Positions 1 to 6,282 of a stretch of DNA of 10,926 bases are shown one piece after another. Every line of letters begins with the position of its first letter. Within the stretch, counting starts at the first letter, position 1. Under the pieces are notes generated by a model, which saw only the letters and a list, made by a program, of their open reading frames with translations, made no database searches and had not been told where the DNA came from. Source of the DNA: JAQCEJ01 sp046160425 (GTDB lineage: Bacteria > Planctomycetota > Planctomycetia > Planctomycetales > Planctomycetaceae); the NCBI GenBank assembly GCA_046160425.1, contig JBJXGP010000283.1, forward strand, positions 1-10,926. Reading direction: 5' to 3'. Made by a program: the position numbers and the translations under genes.

Positions 1-619
1 TGTGGTACAGCCGATACAACGTCCGCCCATCTTCCTGGGGAATCTCCATAACGCGGCCCAGGCCGACGATCACCTTGTTGTCGGGGAAGCCGGGGTACCC
101 TGCCCCGTCGATCACCGGTTCGGTGGAGTGTTTTTTCCAGTCGCGCAGATTGTCGCTGACCGCAAGCCCTAACCCGCGGTAATTCGAGAAATGTTGCGGC
201 CCGTCCTGCGTGCTCCGTCCTGTATAATACAGGTGCCAGCGATCGCCGATGCGATGCACGCAAGGGTACGTCGCCCCGACTTCATCGAACGTGCCGACGT
301 CGCCGAGTTCGAGGATCGGCCCGTGACTCGTCCATTCGGTGAGACGATCGACGGCCGCCGTGGCAAGACAGATTTTCTGCATGCCGGTCGAGCCGTATCC
401 GCCGTAGAACAACCAATATTTTCCTTCATGGACAACGACGAACGGCCCCTGACATCCTTTGACATCGAAGTCGGCGCTCGGCTTGAAGACCGGATTTCGC
501 GGATCGCGCTCCCACGTATGCGGCATGAACTTCGCTTCAGCCTCATCGGCCCGGCCCAACGTACCCAACGTGGAAGCGACAGCAGCTATCTGGAGAAATT
601 CGCGACGGTTTGTGTGCAT
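1..619 (-). CDS. Secreted five-bladed beta-propeller glycosidase (GH43/GH32/GH130-like), 3' end outside window
   Basis: The open frame starts at the ATG at 617-619 and stays open to the left edge, giving 206 residues with the C-terminus missing. Residues 3-10 (TNRREFLQ) followed by a hydrophobic stretch (IAAVASTLGTLG) look like a Tat signal, so export to the periplasm or outside is likely. After it come repeated propeller-blade motifs: KYWLFYGGYG near 67-76, ICLATAAVDRLTEW near 83-96 with GPIL after it, WHLYYTGR near 128-135, and GLAVSDNLRDWKKH near 151-164. These are typical of the GH43/GH32/GH130 beta-propeller clan, which cleaves or phosphorolyses glycosidic bonds. The early Asp in SADFDVKGCQGP (around 50-52) is a candidate for the blade-1 catalytic or transition-state residue, but the family cannot be fixed from half a protein. 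It lies downstream of, and on the same strand as, the GH20 gene, with an insertion sequence now between them. Confident on fold and secretion; substrate unknown. Confidence 0.8.
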   Translation of the reverse strand, partial: MHTNRREFLQIAAVASTLGTLGRADEAEAKFMPHTWERDPRNPVFKPSADFDVKGCQGPFVVVHEGKYWLFYGGYGSTGMQKICLATAAVDRLTEWTSHGPILELGDVGTFDEVGATYPCVHRIGDRWHLYYTGRSTQDGPQHFSNYRGLGLAVSDNLRDWKKHSTEPVIDGAGYPGFPDNKVIVGLGRVMEIPQEDGRTLYRLYH

Positions 620-680
620 GGCAAAGTCCTCACGCGGGATGAAAGTATGAAATGGTGCAGACCTTCTCCGAAATAGTTTT

Positions 681-703
681 CACTGCCGGGCAAGCCGGCA
701 GTG
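681..703. repeat. Extragenic palindrome, 9-bp stem
   Basis: The arms CACTGCCGG (681-689) and CCGGCAGTG (695-703) pair perfectly around the loop GCAAG. It lies 62 to 84 bases upstream of the start of the minus-strand glycosidase and is followed by CCACCC. There is no T-tract on either side, so it looks more like a REP-type palindrome than an intrinsic terminator. Compare the palindrome disrupted by the insertion sequence and the one at 2263-2284. Confidence 0.6.
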
Positions 704-782
704 CCACCCATTTTTCAACTGCGTGCCGGGTGTCCAGAGTTGACATCATACCTCGGTTCGAATCACATTTCTTGCGTGCCAC

Positions 783-794
783 GGCTCTGCGAGC
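783..794. repeat. Left target-site duplication of the IS4-family element
   Basis: GGCTCTGCGAGC here is repeated exactly at 2165-2176, directly outside the inverted ends of the insertion sequence. A 12-bp duplication fits the IS4 family. Because the terminal C/G pair is shared, the boundary can also be read as a 10-bp duplication with 16-bp inverted repeats. Confidence 0.85.
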
Positions 795-809
795 ATTGGT
801 ATCTACACA
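795..809. repeat. IS left inverted repeat (IRL)
   Basis: ATTGGTATCTACACA matches the reverse complement of 2150-2164 in all 15 bases. It lies 10 bases before the first possible transposase start. Confidence 0.9.
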
Positions 810-818
810 TTTTTCGGG

Positions 819-2147
819 ATGTGTTATGGTATTCTGGATGGCATCGAAATCAAAGACATGGATGTCCGGCTTCAGCGGCGGTATTGGCGTCTGGTGCGGG
901 AACATATGAAGACGAACCCCGACGTGGCAGCCGGTCCGAAGGCGTTGTTTGATCAGAACCAGTCATTTGCCAGTACGCAGGCCCTGTGGAGGTTTCTGGC
1001 GAATCCTCGCGTTGGTTTGCCGCAGTTGGTCGAACCGCTCCGACAAGTCGGTGTGCGGGCTGTGGGGGAGAGCGCATCAGGATATGCTCTACTCGTACAC
1101 GATTGGTCGAAGTTGAGTTTTCCGGGGCATGCTGCCAAGACCGATCAGACGCGGCTGAGTCACAAAGAGGATATCGGCTACGAACTTTACACGTCGTTGC
1201 TGATTGATGCCGCGGATGGTCGTGCACTGGCTCCGATGGAATTGGAACTCCTGTCGGCGGCTGGGGTCCACACGACGTCCCAGTCCGCCTGTCGGCCTCG
1301 TCGGCATCATTTGGAGCAACTGTTGCCGACGATGGAGGCCTCCCGGACATGGAACGTGCCTGCGCGGATGGTTCATGTCATCGACCGTGAAGCGGACTCT
1401 CAATTCCATTTTCGCGAGTGGCATCGGTCGGGTCATTTGTTCCTGGTACGGGCCGATTTCACACGAAAAGTCGATTGGCGGGGACATCTCTTCAAGCTCC
1501 CTGACTTGGCGAAACGACTCGATCGAGACGGGTTTTTCCAGGATGCGGGTGAGTTGAAGTTCCACGGTCAGTTGGCGAGACGATCCGTGGCGTGTGTCGA
1601 GGTGGCGTTGTCTCGTCCGGCCCGCAAACGGACGGCCCAGGGACGGGTGAAAGCCTCCGGCGAGCCCTTGGACTTGCGGCTCGTCATCAGCCGAGTACTG
1701 GGCGAACAGGGGGAACTTGTGGCCGAGTGGTACTTGCTGACGAATGTTCCCGATGAAATCTCGGGGGCCACGATTGCGGACTGGTATTATTGGCGTTGGC
1801 GGATCGAGTCTTATCACAAACTCCTTAAAAGCGGCGGCCAACAATTGGAAGCCTGGCAACAGGAATCCGCCAGTGCCGTGGCAAAACGTCTGCTTGTGGC
1901 TGCGATGGCCTGCGTGTGCGTCTGGCAACTCGAACGGCAATCGACTCCCGAGGCGCGGGAGTGCCAAAAGTTTCTGGTGCGTTTGAGCGGACGTCAATTG
2001 AAACGCCACAAACCGATCACAACCTCCGCGCTGCTGGCAGGACTGATGATCCTGTTGCCAGTGACGGAACTGTTGGAACAATACACGCCCGACGAACTCA
2101 AACACATCGCTCAAACAGCAGCACCACTCCTCTTCCAATCCGACTAA
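819..2147 (+). CDS. IS4-family DDE transposase
   Basis: This 442-residue protein would catalyse cut-and-paste movement of the surrounding element. The N-terminal region contains the Tn5/IS4-type segment with TQALWRFLANPRV (53-65). The first catalytic Asp is D95 in LLVHDWSKLS. The second is D189 in the family-typical VIDREADS. The Glu is E330 inside a perfect Y-(2)-R-(3)-E-(6)-K signature (Y323, R326, E330, K337) in WYYWRWRIESYHKLLKSGG. All three catalytic residues are present and the length is usual for the family, so the enzyme is probably functional. The start is uncertain: ATG 819 gives the longest product, but ATG 858 (MDVRLQRRYW) is a plausible alternative and neither has a strong ribosome binding site. 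The gene ends two bases before the right inverted repeat. Confidence 0.93.
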   Translation: MCYGILDGIEIKDMDVRLQRRYWRLVREHMKTNPDVAAGPKALFDQNQSFASTQALWRFLANPRVGLPQLVEPLRQVGVRAVGESASGYALLVHDWSKLSFPGHAAKTDQTRLSHKEDIGYELYTSLLIDAADGRALAPMELELLSAAGVHTTSQSACRPRRHHLEQLLPTMEASRTWNVPARMVHVIDREADSQFHFREWHRSGHLFLVRADFTRKVDWRGHLFKLPDLAKRLDRDGFFQDAGELKFHGQLARRSVACVEVALSRPARKRTAQGRVKASGEPLDLRLVISRVLGEQGELVAEWYLLTNVPDEISGATIADWYYWRWRIESYHKLLKSGGQQLEAWQQESASAVAKRLLVAAMACVCVWQLERQSTPEARECQKFLVRLSGRQLKRHKPITTSALLAGLMILLPVTELLEQYTPDELKHIAQTAAPLLFQSD

Positions 2148-2149
2148 GT

Positions 2150-2164
2150 TGTGTAGATACCAAT
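2150..2164. repeat. IS right inverted repeat (IRR)
   Basis: TGTGTAGATACCAAT is the exact reverse complement of 795-809 and begins two bases after the transposase stop codon. Confidence 0.9.
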
Positions 2165-2176
2165 GGCTCTGCGAGC
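2165..2176. repeat. Right target-site duplication of the IS4-family element
   Basis: This is an exact copy of the 12 bases at 783-794. Joining the left flank to the bases after this copy restores CACGGCTC-TGC-GAGCCGTG, a hairpin with a perfect 8-bp stem, showing that the target was palindromic. Confidence 0.85.
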
Positions 2177-2262
2177 CGTGTCTTTGCTCACTCATTACCA
2201 ATTGTGAATCCGGCAAACTCCAGTCCATGCGTTATGCCGTCTTCAATACTCGGCATGCCCTC

Positions 2263-2284
2263 GCCCGGCTGGCACAGCCGGGGC
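2263..2284 (-). repeat. Extragenic palindrome just downstream of the GH20 gene; possible terminator
   Basis: CCCGGCT (2264-2270) pairs with AGCCGGG (2276-2282) around the loop GGCAC, and a further GC/GC pair is reachable with one bulged base. It begins about 10 bases beyond the stop codon of the minus-strand hexosaminidase, a position suitable for a terminator, but no T-tract follows. It resembles the palindromes at 681-703 and at the IS target. Confidence 0.5.
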
Positions 2285-2293
2285 ACACGACTG

Positions 2294-4939
2294 TTACTTC
2301 ACGACGATTTCATCGACAAACAGCCATTGCCCATTTGAACGAGCGATGACTTTAATGTATCGCGTTTTGACCTTTTCCAGTTGGGCCGTCATCGTATGCA
2401 AAAATCGAGGATTTTGAGTGCTTTCGTGCGATACCTGTCCGACCTTGTGAAATTCCCGGCCATCGATCGAAGCGTGGACTTCAAATGTCTGCGGAACAAA
2501 AATCCCCGCACGCACATCCTGCAAGAAATTCGCCCCGACCGATGTGACCTCAATGACCTCTTCCAGATCGAGCGTCGCTTCCAGCGGGACGCCGTCGAAT
2601 CCCAGCCATTCGAGGCTCAGAAAATTCGGTTCCTGACTGGTGAAGCCGTCCGTCAGGCCGGCGATGCCGGGGGCCGTGTAGGCGTTAGGTGCCTGCTTGA
2701 CCTCCACCGGTTTTCCCACCCCGGCATGACGCACATTTTGTTCAACCGGTTGGCCGTTCACCGTGACTTCATCGATGAACGTCCAATCGCCACCGGCGTA
2801 GACATCCAGCCGGAGGTAACGAGCTGTGATTCGCTCGGCTTCCGCGACATACCAGCCGCGATGGCGCGTGCCGATTTCGGCGGAAACGTCGGCGACTTTC
2901 CGAAATGATTGTCCGTCCTCGGATGCAAGAAACTCGACATGCTGCGGAATCGTCACTCCTCCGTAGGATCTGAGGCAGTGCGTGCCGATGTTGCGGATCA
3001 CTTGCGGCTGGCGAAGATCGACGGTGATCGATACCGGCTGGCCGTCGTTGATCCAGCCGATCCAGCCGGGATGTTGCAGATCGTAACCCGCGCCGAGAAA
3101 TCCGTCCGATAATCCCTTCGAACCCGGACCGGGATAACCGGGATTCTCGCGATTGACCGTGACGATGGCGCCGACGCCATCGTGCGCGATCGCCGGCACG
3201 CGACGGTATTCGCGGACGAGCGTTTCACGATTCGATGAACCATCGTCGCGAAACAGCCGGGCTTTGATCGTTGCAGTGTGATCGACGATCACACTCGCAT
3301 GGAAGGTCGGCGAGGCGTTTGTCGGTTCGCTGCCATCGAGCGTATAATGAATTTGCTCGCCGGGAAATGACGACAATGTCGTGAGCGTCGCCGCTCGATC
3401 GAACAACGGCGTCAACGTCTGATACACGTCGGGCTTGAGAACTCCCTCGGCGTCGATCGTGAACCCATACAACAATCGATCGAGCGTTCGGTCGGTCGCG
3501 GCGATGCGCACGAGGAAATCGTCAAAGTTGCGACCGGCGTCGGGTGAATAACTCGGCTCGTTCCTCAGCGCGCCGGTCAGCCGCAGATAGGGAACGGCAT
3601 TCGCCGAGTCCGATTCCCAGAGAATCGAAGTGGCCCCGAACAACAGCGGCTCGCCGCGATTCAGTTGCGAACCGTTGACGCGAAAGGGATCGAAGTACGG
3701 TTTATCGACTCCCCACGGAGCGTTGATCACTTCGTATCCCTCTTGAACCAGATACCCCGCTAATGTCGAACCACCCACCCAGGGCATGAAGAGGATATCC
3801 TTCGGCAAAGTCTTCGGACCCAGCGGAGCACCCTCCCAGACGATCATGCGTTTGCCCCGTCTGGTGACGATTTCGTGCATCCGCAACACGAAGTGATTGA
3901 AGATCTCATCGGAGGAGGCCAGGTTGTGCTTCTTGACGAACTCCTTCACGTCGGGAACCGTTTCGATTCCCCCCAGCGACGCTTCGTCGCAACCGATATG
4001 GATGAACGGCGACGTGTGAAATATCTCGCTCACCTCGCCGAAAAGCGTATCGAGAGCCGCATAGGCGTCGTCGCTGACCATGTTGATCACGCCGACCGGT
4101 GCCGGTTTTCCCTCGGTGTCCCGGTAGCCGAAAATGTCGGGGAGCGTCCCTCGCAACTGCCCGCTGTGGCCGGGGACTTCGATCTCGGGGACCAGCGTCA
4201 CACCGCGTGCCGCCGCGAAATCGACGAGTGCTTTCAAATCATCGGGCTGATAGACGGAGGGGGCCTCACCCCCGGCCCAGGCGAAGTTCTGAGATCCGAG
4301 TTGCGGAAAGGCTCGCGACGGAAACGTCCACGCATTTTCATCGGTCATGTGCAACTGCAAGTAGCGAATCTTGTAAAACCGACAGACTTCGACGCAGCGT
4401 TTCAACGTCTCGATCGAATAGGGCTTGCGAGCCACGTCGAGCATAGCCCCGTTATACGAAAACTGAGGCCAGTCGCGAATCGTCATGCCCGGCAATGTCA
4501 CGCGATTCGATTCGACACGCAACGACTGGAGCAGCGTGACCGTCCCCAACGCCACGCCTCGATACGACGTCCCGTCGATCGTCGCCGATTCGCCGATCTT
4601 GAGCAAATACGTGTCCTCGCGATCCTCTTTCGTCGGCATAGCAAGAGATAAAATGATCGCCCCTGATAATCCCTTTCCGTCGGAGGTCTTCAGCGACAGT
4701 CCGGTGGCAAGAAAGATTTCATGAGCGAGGATTTTCGCCAACGGCAACAGTTTCGGATCGGCCGCCACGATGACGGAATCGGCGTCGATTGCCAGGCGAT
4801 TCGAAGTCGTCTCCACGGATTTCGGCCAGGGGATGAGATGCATTTCGTCAAAGTTCCCATTGGGTGATGTGTCGCCGAGCGCAATATGGCAAAGGAGGCA
4901 GCACATGACGACGCAGGTAACGAGCGACAATCGATTCAT
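2294..4939 (-). CDS. Secreted GH20 beta-N-acetylhexosaminidase with two C-terminal discoidin (F5/8C) domains
   Basis: This 881-residue protein is predicted to remove terminal N-acetylglucosamine or N-acetylgalactosamine from glycans such as chitin oligomers, glycoprotein or peptidoglycan fragments. Residues 1-22 form a signal peptide (MNRLSLVTCV start, ALG before the likely cut). An N-terminal GH20b-type domain spans about 33-150. The catalytic barrel spans about 155-450, with RDWPQFSYNGAMLDVARKPY at 155-174 and the hallmark HIGCDE at 314-319; D318 and E319 are the assisting/acid pair. Conserved tryptophans occur in VWEGA (about 368) and LWESD (about 441). A chitobiase C-terminal type domain (IHYTLDGSEPTNASP) lies near 530-577. 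Two F5/8C carbohydrate-binding-like domains follow at about 600-728 and 752-880, each ending in a W-x-F-[IV]-DE motif. I chose the ATG at 4939 over an in-frame ATG at 5005 because GAGAGG stands 7 bases upstream and the signal peptide starts there. Confidence 0.93.
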   Translation of the reverse strand: MNRLSLVTCVVMCCLLCHIALGDTSPNGNFDEMHLIPWPKSVETTSNRLAIDADSVIVAADPKLLPLAKILAHEIFLATGLSLKTSDGKGLSGAIILSLAMPTKEDREDTYLLKIGESATIDGTSYRGVALGTVTLLQSLRVESNRVTLPGMTIRDWPQFSYNGAMLDVARKPYSIETLKRCVEVCRFYKIRYLQLHMTDENAWTFPSRAFPQLGSQNFAWAGGEAPSVYQPDDLKALVDFAAARGVTLVPEIEVPGHSGQLRGTLPDIFGYRDTEGKPAPVGVINMVSDDAYAALDTLFGEVSEIFHTSPFIHIGCDEASLGGIETVPDVKEFVKKHNLASSDEIFNHFVLRMHEIVTRRGKRMIVWEGAPLGPKTLPKDILFMPWVGGSTLAGYLVQEGYEVINAPWGVDKPYFDPFRVNGSQLNRGEPLLFGATSILWESDSANAVPYLRLTGALRNEPSYSPDAGRNFDDFLVRIAATDRTLDRLLYGFTIDAEGVLKPDVYQTLTPLFDRAATLTTLSSFPGEQIHYTLDGSEPTNASPTFHASVIVDHTATIKARLFRDDGSSNRETLVREYRRVPAIAHDGVGAIVTVNRENPGYPGPGSKGLSDGFLGAGYDLQHPGWIGWINDGQPVSITVDLRQPQVIRNIGTHCLRSYGGVTIPQHVEFLASEDGQSFRKVADVSAEIGTRHRGWYVAEAERITARYLRLDVYAGGDWTFIDEVTVNGQPVEQNVRHAGVGKPVEVKQAPNAYTAPGIAGLTDGFTSQEPNFLSLEWLGFDGVPLEATLDLEEVIEVTSVGANFLQDVRAGIFVPQTFEVHASIDGREFHKVGQVSHESTQNPRFLHTMTAQLEKVKTRYIKVIARSNGQWLFVDEIVVK

Positions 4940-5059
4940 CAGGGAGCCTCTCAATATGACGCGATAGTTCACATAATCAATGGACTTATCAGAGTTGCCG
5001 ATCATTGTGTCGTATTTGCGATGGTTAGTAGAGGGTGTTAAGCGGCGCTGCTCGGACCC

Positions 5060-5260
5060 TCAAATGCAGCCATCGGGAATCGAGGTGAAGAAGACCGTCA
5101 ATTCATGGCATTTGGTGCAACGGCATATGCGGCGCATGCCATACATGTCGTCGGGTTCTTCCTTTTCGAGGACGAGCGTTTTACGTCCGCGACATTTGGA
5201 ACAATCCCGCCACCATTCAGGCTGCGGCGGCTCATCGAGGAGGCCGAGGCTTTCGGACAT
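5060..5260 (-). CDS. Small zinc-ribbon protein (66 aa), function unknown
   Basis: The start at 5260 is supported by GGAGG six bases upstream; an open frame continues further upstream but without a better start. The protein has C20-x2-C23 and C48-x2-C51, with an extra C46, in a layout that fits a four-cysteine zinc ribbon (RDCSKCRG, then CRCTKCHE). The N-terminal 18 residues are acidic and proline-rich (LLDEPPQPEWW). Such ribbons bind nucleic acid or protein, but the partner cannot be told. It is on the same strand as the GH20 gene, whose start lies 120 bases further downstream, so co-transcription is possible. A 6-bp inverted repeat (ATCAGA/TCTGAT, 5294-5312) lies 34 bases upstream of its start and could be an operator. 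Confidence 0.75.
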   Translation of the reverse strand: MSESLGLLDEPPQPEWWRDCSKCRGRKTLVLEKEEPDDMYGMRRICRCTKCHELTVFFTSIPDGCI

Positions 5261-5590
5261 ATTGGTCCTCCAATCGAACCTTTGAATTCTCACATCAGAG
5301 GTAGAATCTGATCTCCACCAGCAGTTAGTTGAAAATGATATGATCGTAACCCGAAACGTCAGTGAGGGGGCTATTAGACGATGAATTTCCCTGATACAAA
5401 GCCCTCGCTCACACTTCAGCTTGTGATGAAATGCATTTTTCAACGGGCTGCCAGTGGAAGGCTATCACCGGCTGACGGCGCGAGTCAAGCTCCCGCCGGG
5501 AATTGCATGCTTGACTTTATCATACAAGGCCATACAATCCCCAGTCCCAACAGCCGCCCGAACCTCGTAACGACAGAAAGGGAAGATGCG
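5261..5590. other. Gene-free stretch between divergent zinc-ribbon and acidic-protein genes
   Basis: No credible coding region is seen here. It holds the leader of the minus-strand zinc-ribbon gene with an inverted repeat at 5294-5312 (ATCAGA, 7-base spacer, TCTGAT), the 11-mer CATTTTTCAAC at 5434-5444 that also occurs at 709-719, and a good sigma-70 promoter at 5511-5538 for the acidic protein gene. The long in-frame extension upstream of ATG 5591 is judged to be noncoding, because the promoter lies within it. Confidence 0.55.
5511..5538 (+). promoter_or_regulatory. Sigma-70-type promoter for the acidic protein gene
   Basis: TTGACT (5511-5516) and TACAAT (5533-5538) are separated by 16 bases. 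Transcription would begin about 45 bases before the ATG at 5591. Confidence 0.6.
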
Positions 5591-5806
5591 ATGATGATAA
5601 ACAACGGCAATGCGGATGAAGAATTCGACGATGAGGAAATTGAAGACGATGATGACTTCGAAGACGATGATACTGATGATCTGGACGAGGATGATGACGA
5701 CCAGGAGGAAGAGGAGATCGACGACGAGGATGATCTAGACGATGACGATCTGGATGACGATGATGACCTCGACGAAGACGACCTGGACGAGGATGAAGGC
5801 GAATAG
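5591..5806 (+). CDS. Extremely acidic small protein (71 aa)
   Basis: After a short MMINNGNA leader the whole protein is Asp/Glu runs broken only by single Phe, Ile, Leu, Thr, Gln or Gly residues. By my count 51 of 71 residues are acidic and there is no Lys or Arg. It must be disordered unless it binds cations or a basic partner, and it could act as a histone-chaperone-like, Ca-binding or DNA-mimic protein, but nothing here proves any of these. The start is ATG 5591 (or the next codon, 5594), with AAAGGGA about 8 bases upstream. It has its own promoter (5511-5538) and an intrinsic terminator (5841-5868), so it appears to be a single-gene unit. The DNA is a low-complexity GAT/GAC/GAG/GAA tract, which is prone to length variation. 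Confidence 0.8.
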   Translation: MMINNGNADEEFDDEEIEDDDDFEDDDTDDLDEDDDDQEEEEIDDEDDLDDDDLDDDDDLDEDDLDEDEGE

Positions 5807-5840
5807 TCGAGTCGTCCCCTGCCTCTAAGCGAAAATATCC

Positions 5841-5868
5841 CCCACGGATGAATCTCCGTGGGTTTTTT
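5841..5868 (+). terminator. Intrinsic terminator after the acidic protein gene
   Basis: CCCACGGA (5841-5848) pairs perfectly with TCCGTGGG (5855-5862) around a 6-base loop and is followed directly by six T. It lies 35 bases after the stop codon of the acidic protein gene. Confidence 0.9.
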
Positions 5869-5897
5869 GTTACTATAGTCACTGTGGCTACTATGAT
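5867..5897 (+). promoter_or_regulatory. Possible promoter and operator upstream of the basic protein / S4 gene pair
   Basis: TATGAT at 5892-5897 is a good -10 box. The best -35 candidate, TTGTTA at 5867-5872, gives a rather long 19-base spacer and overlaps the preceding terminator. Between the boxes is GTTACTATAGTCAC (5869-5882), an imperfect 14-bp palindrome around the perfect core ACTATAGT. This is a position where a repressor would block transcription. The related TACTATGAT follows at 5889-5897. Confidence 0.4.
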
Positions 5898-5919
5898 AGA
5901 AACCAATAGGAGAGAGTTA

Positions 5920-6279
5920 ATGGCAAAATCAAAAGAAGAGATCAACAAGTCCCAGTCTATCCGTGACGCCCTCAGGGCCAATCGAGACAAATCGCCCAGC
6001 GAGATCGCCGATATGTTGAAGGCGAAAGGCATCGACGTGAATGCGCAGTACGTCAGCACCATCAAAAGCAACATGCACAAAACATCCAAGGCTGTGAAAA
6101 AGGTAAGGCGTGGCATTCAGCGAGCCGGTCGTAATAGCAAACTCTCCGGAGACAACAACGTCAAGAACGGCCTCCAGGTCATCAATGCCGCCGTCGAATT
6201 GTTGAAGGCTGCCGGCGGAATCGAACAGGCCAAAGCCGCTTTAGCGACGGTGGAAGAAATCGGCAAGGCGATGCAATAG
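5920..6279 (+). CDS. Basic, probably DNA-binding protein (119 aa), unrecognised family
   Basis: The start at 5920 follows AGGAGAGAG with good spacing. Residues 10-55 read like a helix-turn-helix or small winged-helix unit: SIRDALRANRDKSPSEIADMLKAKG is followed by VNAQYVSTIKSNM, where 'SPSEIADMLKAKG' and 'QYVSTIKSN' would be the two helices around the turn. A lysine/arginine-rich linker (KAVKKVRRGIQRAGR, 57-71) and a C-terminal alanine-rich helix (VINAAVELLKAAGGIEQAKAALATVEEIGKAM) follow; the latter could mediate oligomerisation. The stop codon is only 3 bases before the start of the S4-domain gene, so the two are surely co-transcribed. The fold is inferred from pattern only; a nucleoid-associated or regulatory role is a guess. 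Confidence 0.75.
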   Translation: MAKSKEEINKSQSIRDALRANRDKSPSEIADMLKAKGIDVNAQYVSTIKSNMHKTSKAVKKVRRGIQRAGRNSKLSGDNNVKNGLQVINAAVELLKAAGGIEQAKAALATVEEIGKAMQ

Positions 6280-6282
6280 CCG

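Larger units (their letters stand above)
795..2164 (+). mobile_element. Complete IS4-family insertion sequence
   Basis: The element is 1370 bp. Its ends are perfect 15-bp inverted repeats, ATTGGTATCTACACA at 795-809 and its complement at 2150-2164. They enclose one uninterrupted transposase gene and are flanked by an exact 12-bp direct repeat. If the shared base on each side is included, the ends read CATTGG and the element is 1372 bp. Identical target duplications, perfect ends and an unbroken gene suggest a recent insertion that may still be able to move. It sits in the intergenic space between the propeller glycosidase and the GH20 hexosaminidase, inside a palindrome. Confidence 0.92.

Noticed and set aside
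1089..2228. Long minus-strand open frame of 379 codons opposite the transposase
   Set aside because: It is the antisense of a transposase with all catalytic motifs; it shows no domain and runs past the IS end.
3875..4651. 258-codon plus-strand open frame opposite the GH20 gene
   Set aside because: The product is Arg/Asp/His-rich antisense sequence without motifs, inside a gene with clear GH20 catalytic residues.
5031..5061. GAGGGT/ACCCTC inverted repeat at the end of the 66-residue zinc-ribbon gene as a terminator
   Set aside because: It has a 19-base spacer, overlaps the stop codon and has no T-tract downstream on the minus strand; too weak to annotate.
5600..5800. GAT/GAC-rich tract as a tandem repeat or CRISPR-like array
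   Set aside because: The repetition follows codons for Asp/Glu with irregular units and no spacers; it is low-complexity coding sequence.
5520..6116. 198-codon minus-strand frame across the acidic gene and the basic protein gene
   Set aside because: It is the complement of the GAT/GAC repeat (His/Arg/Pro/Asp noise) and crosses a strong terminator.
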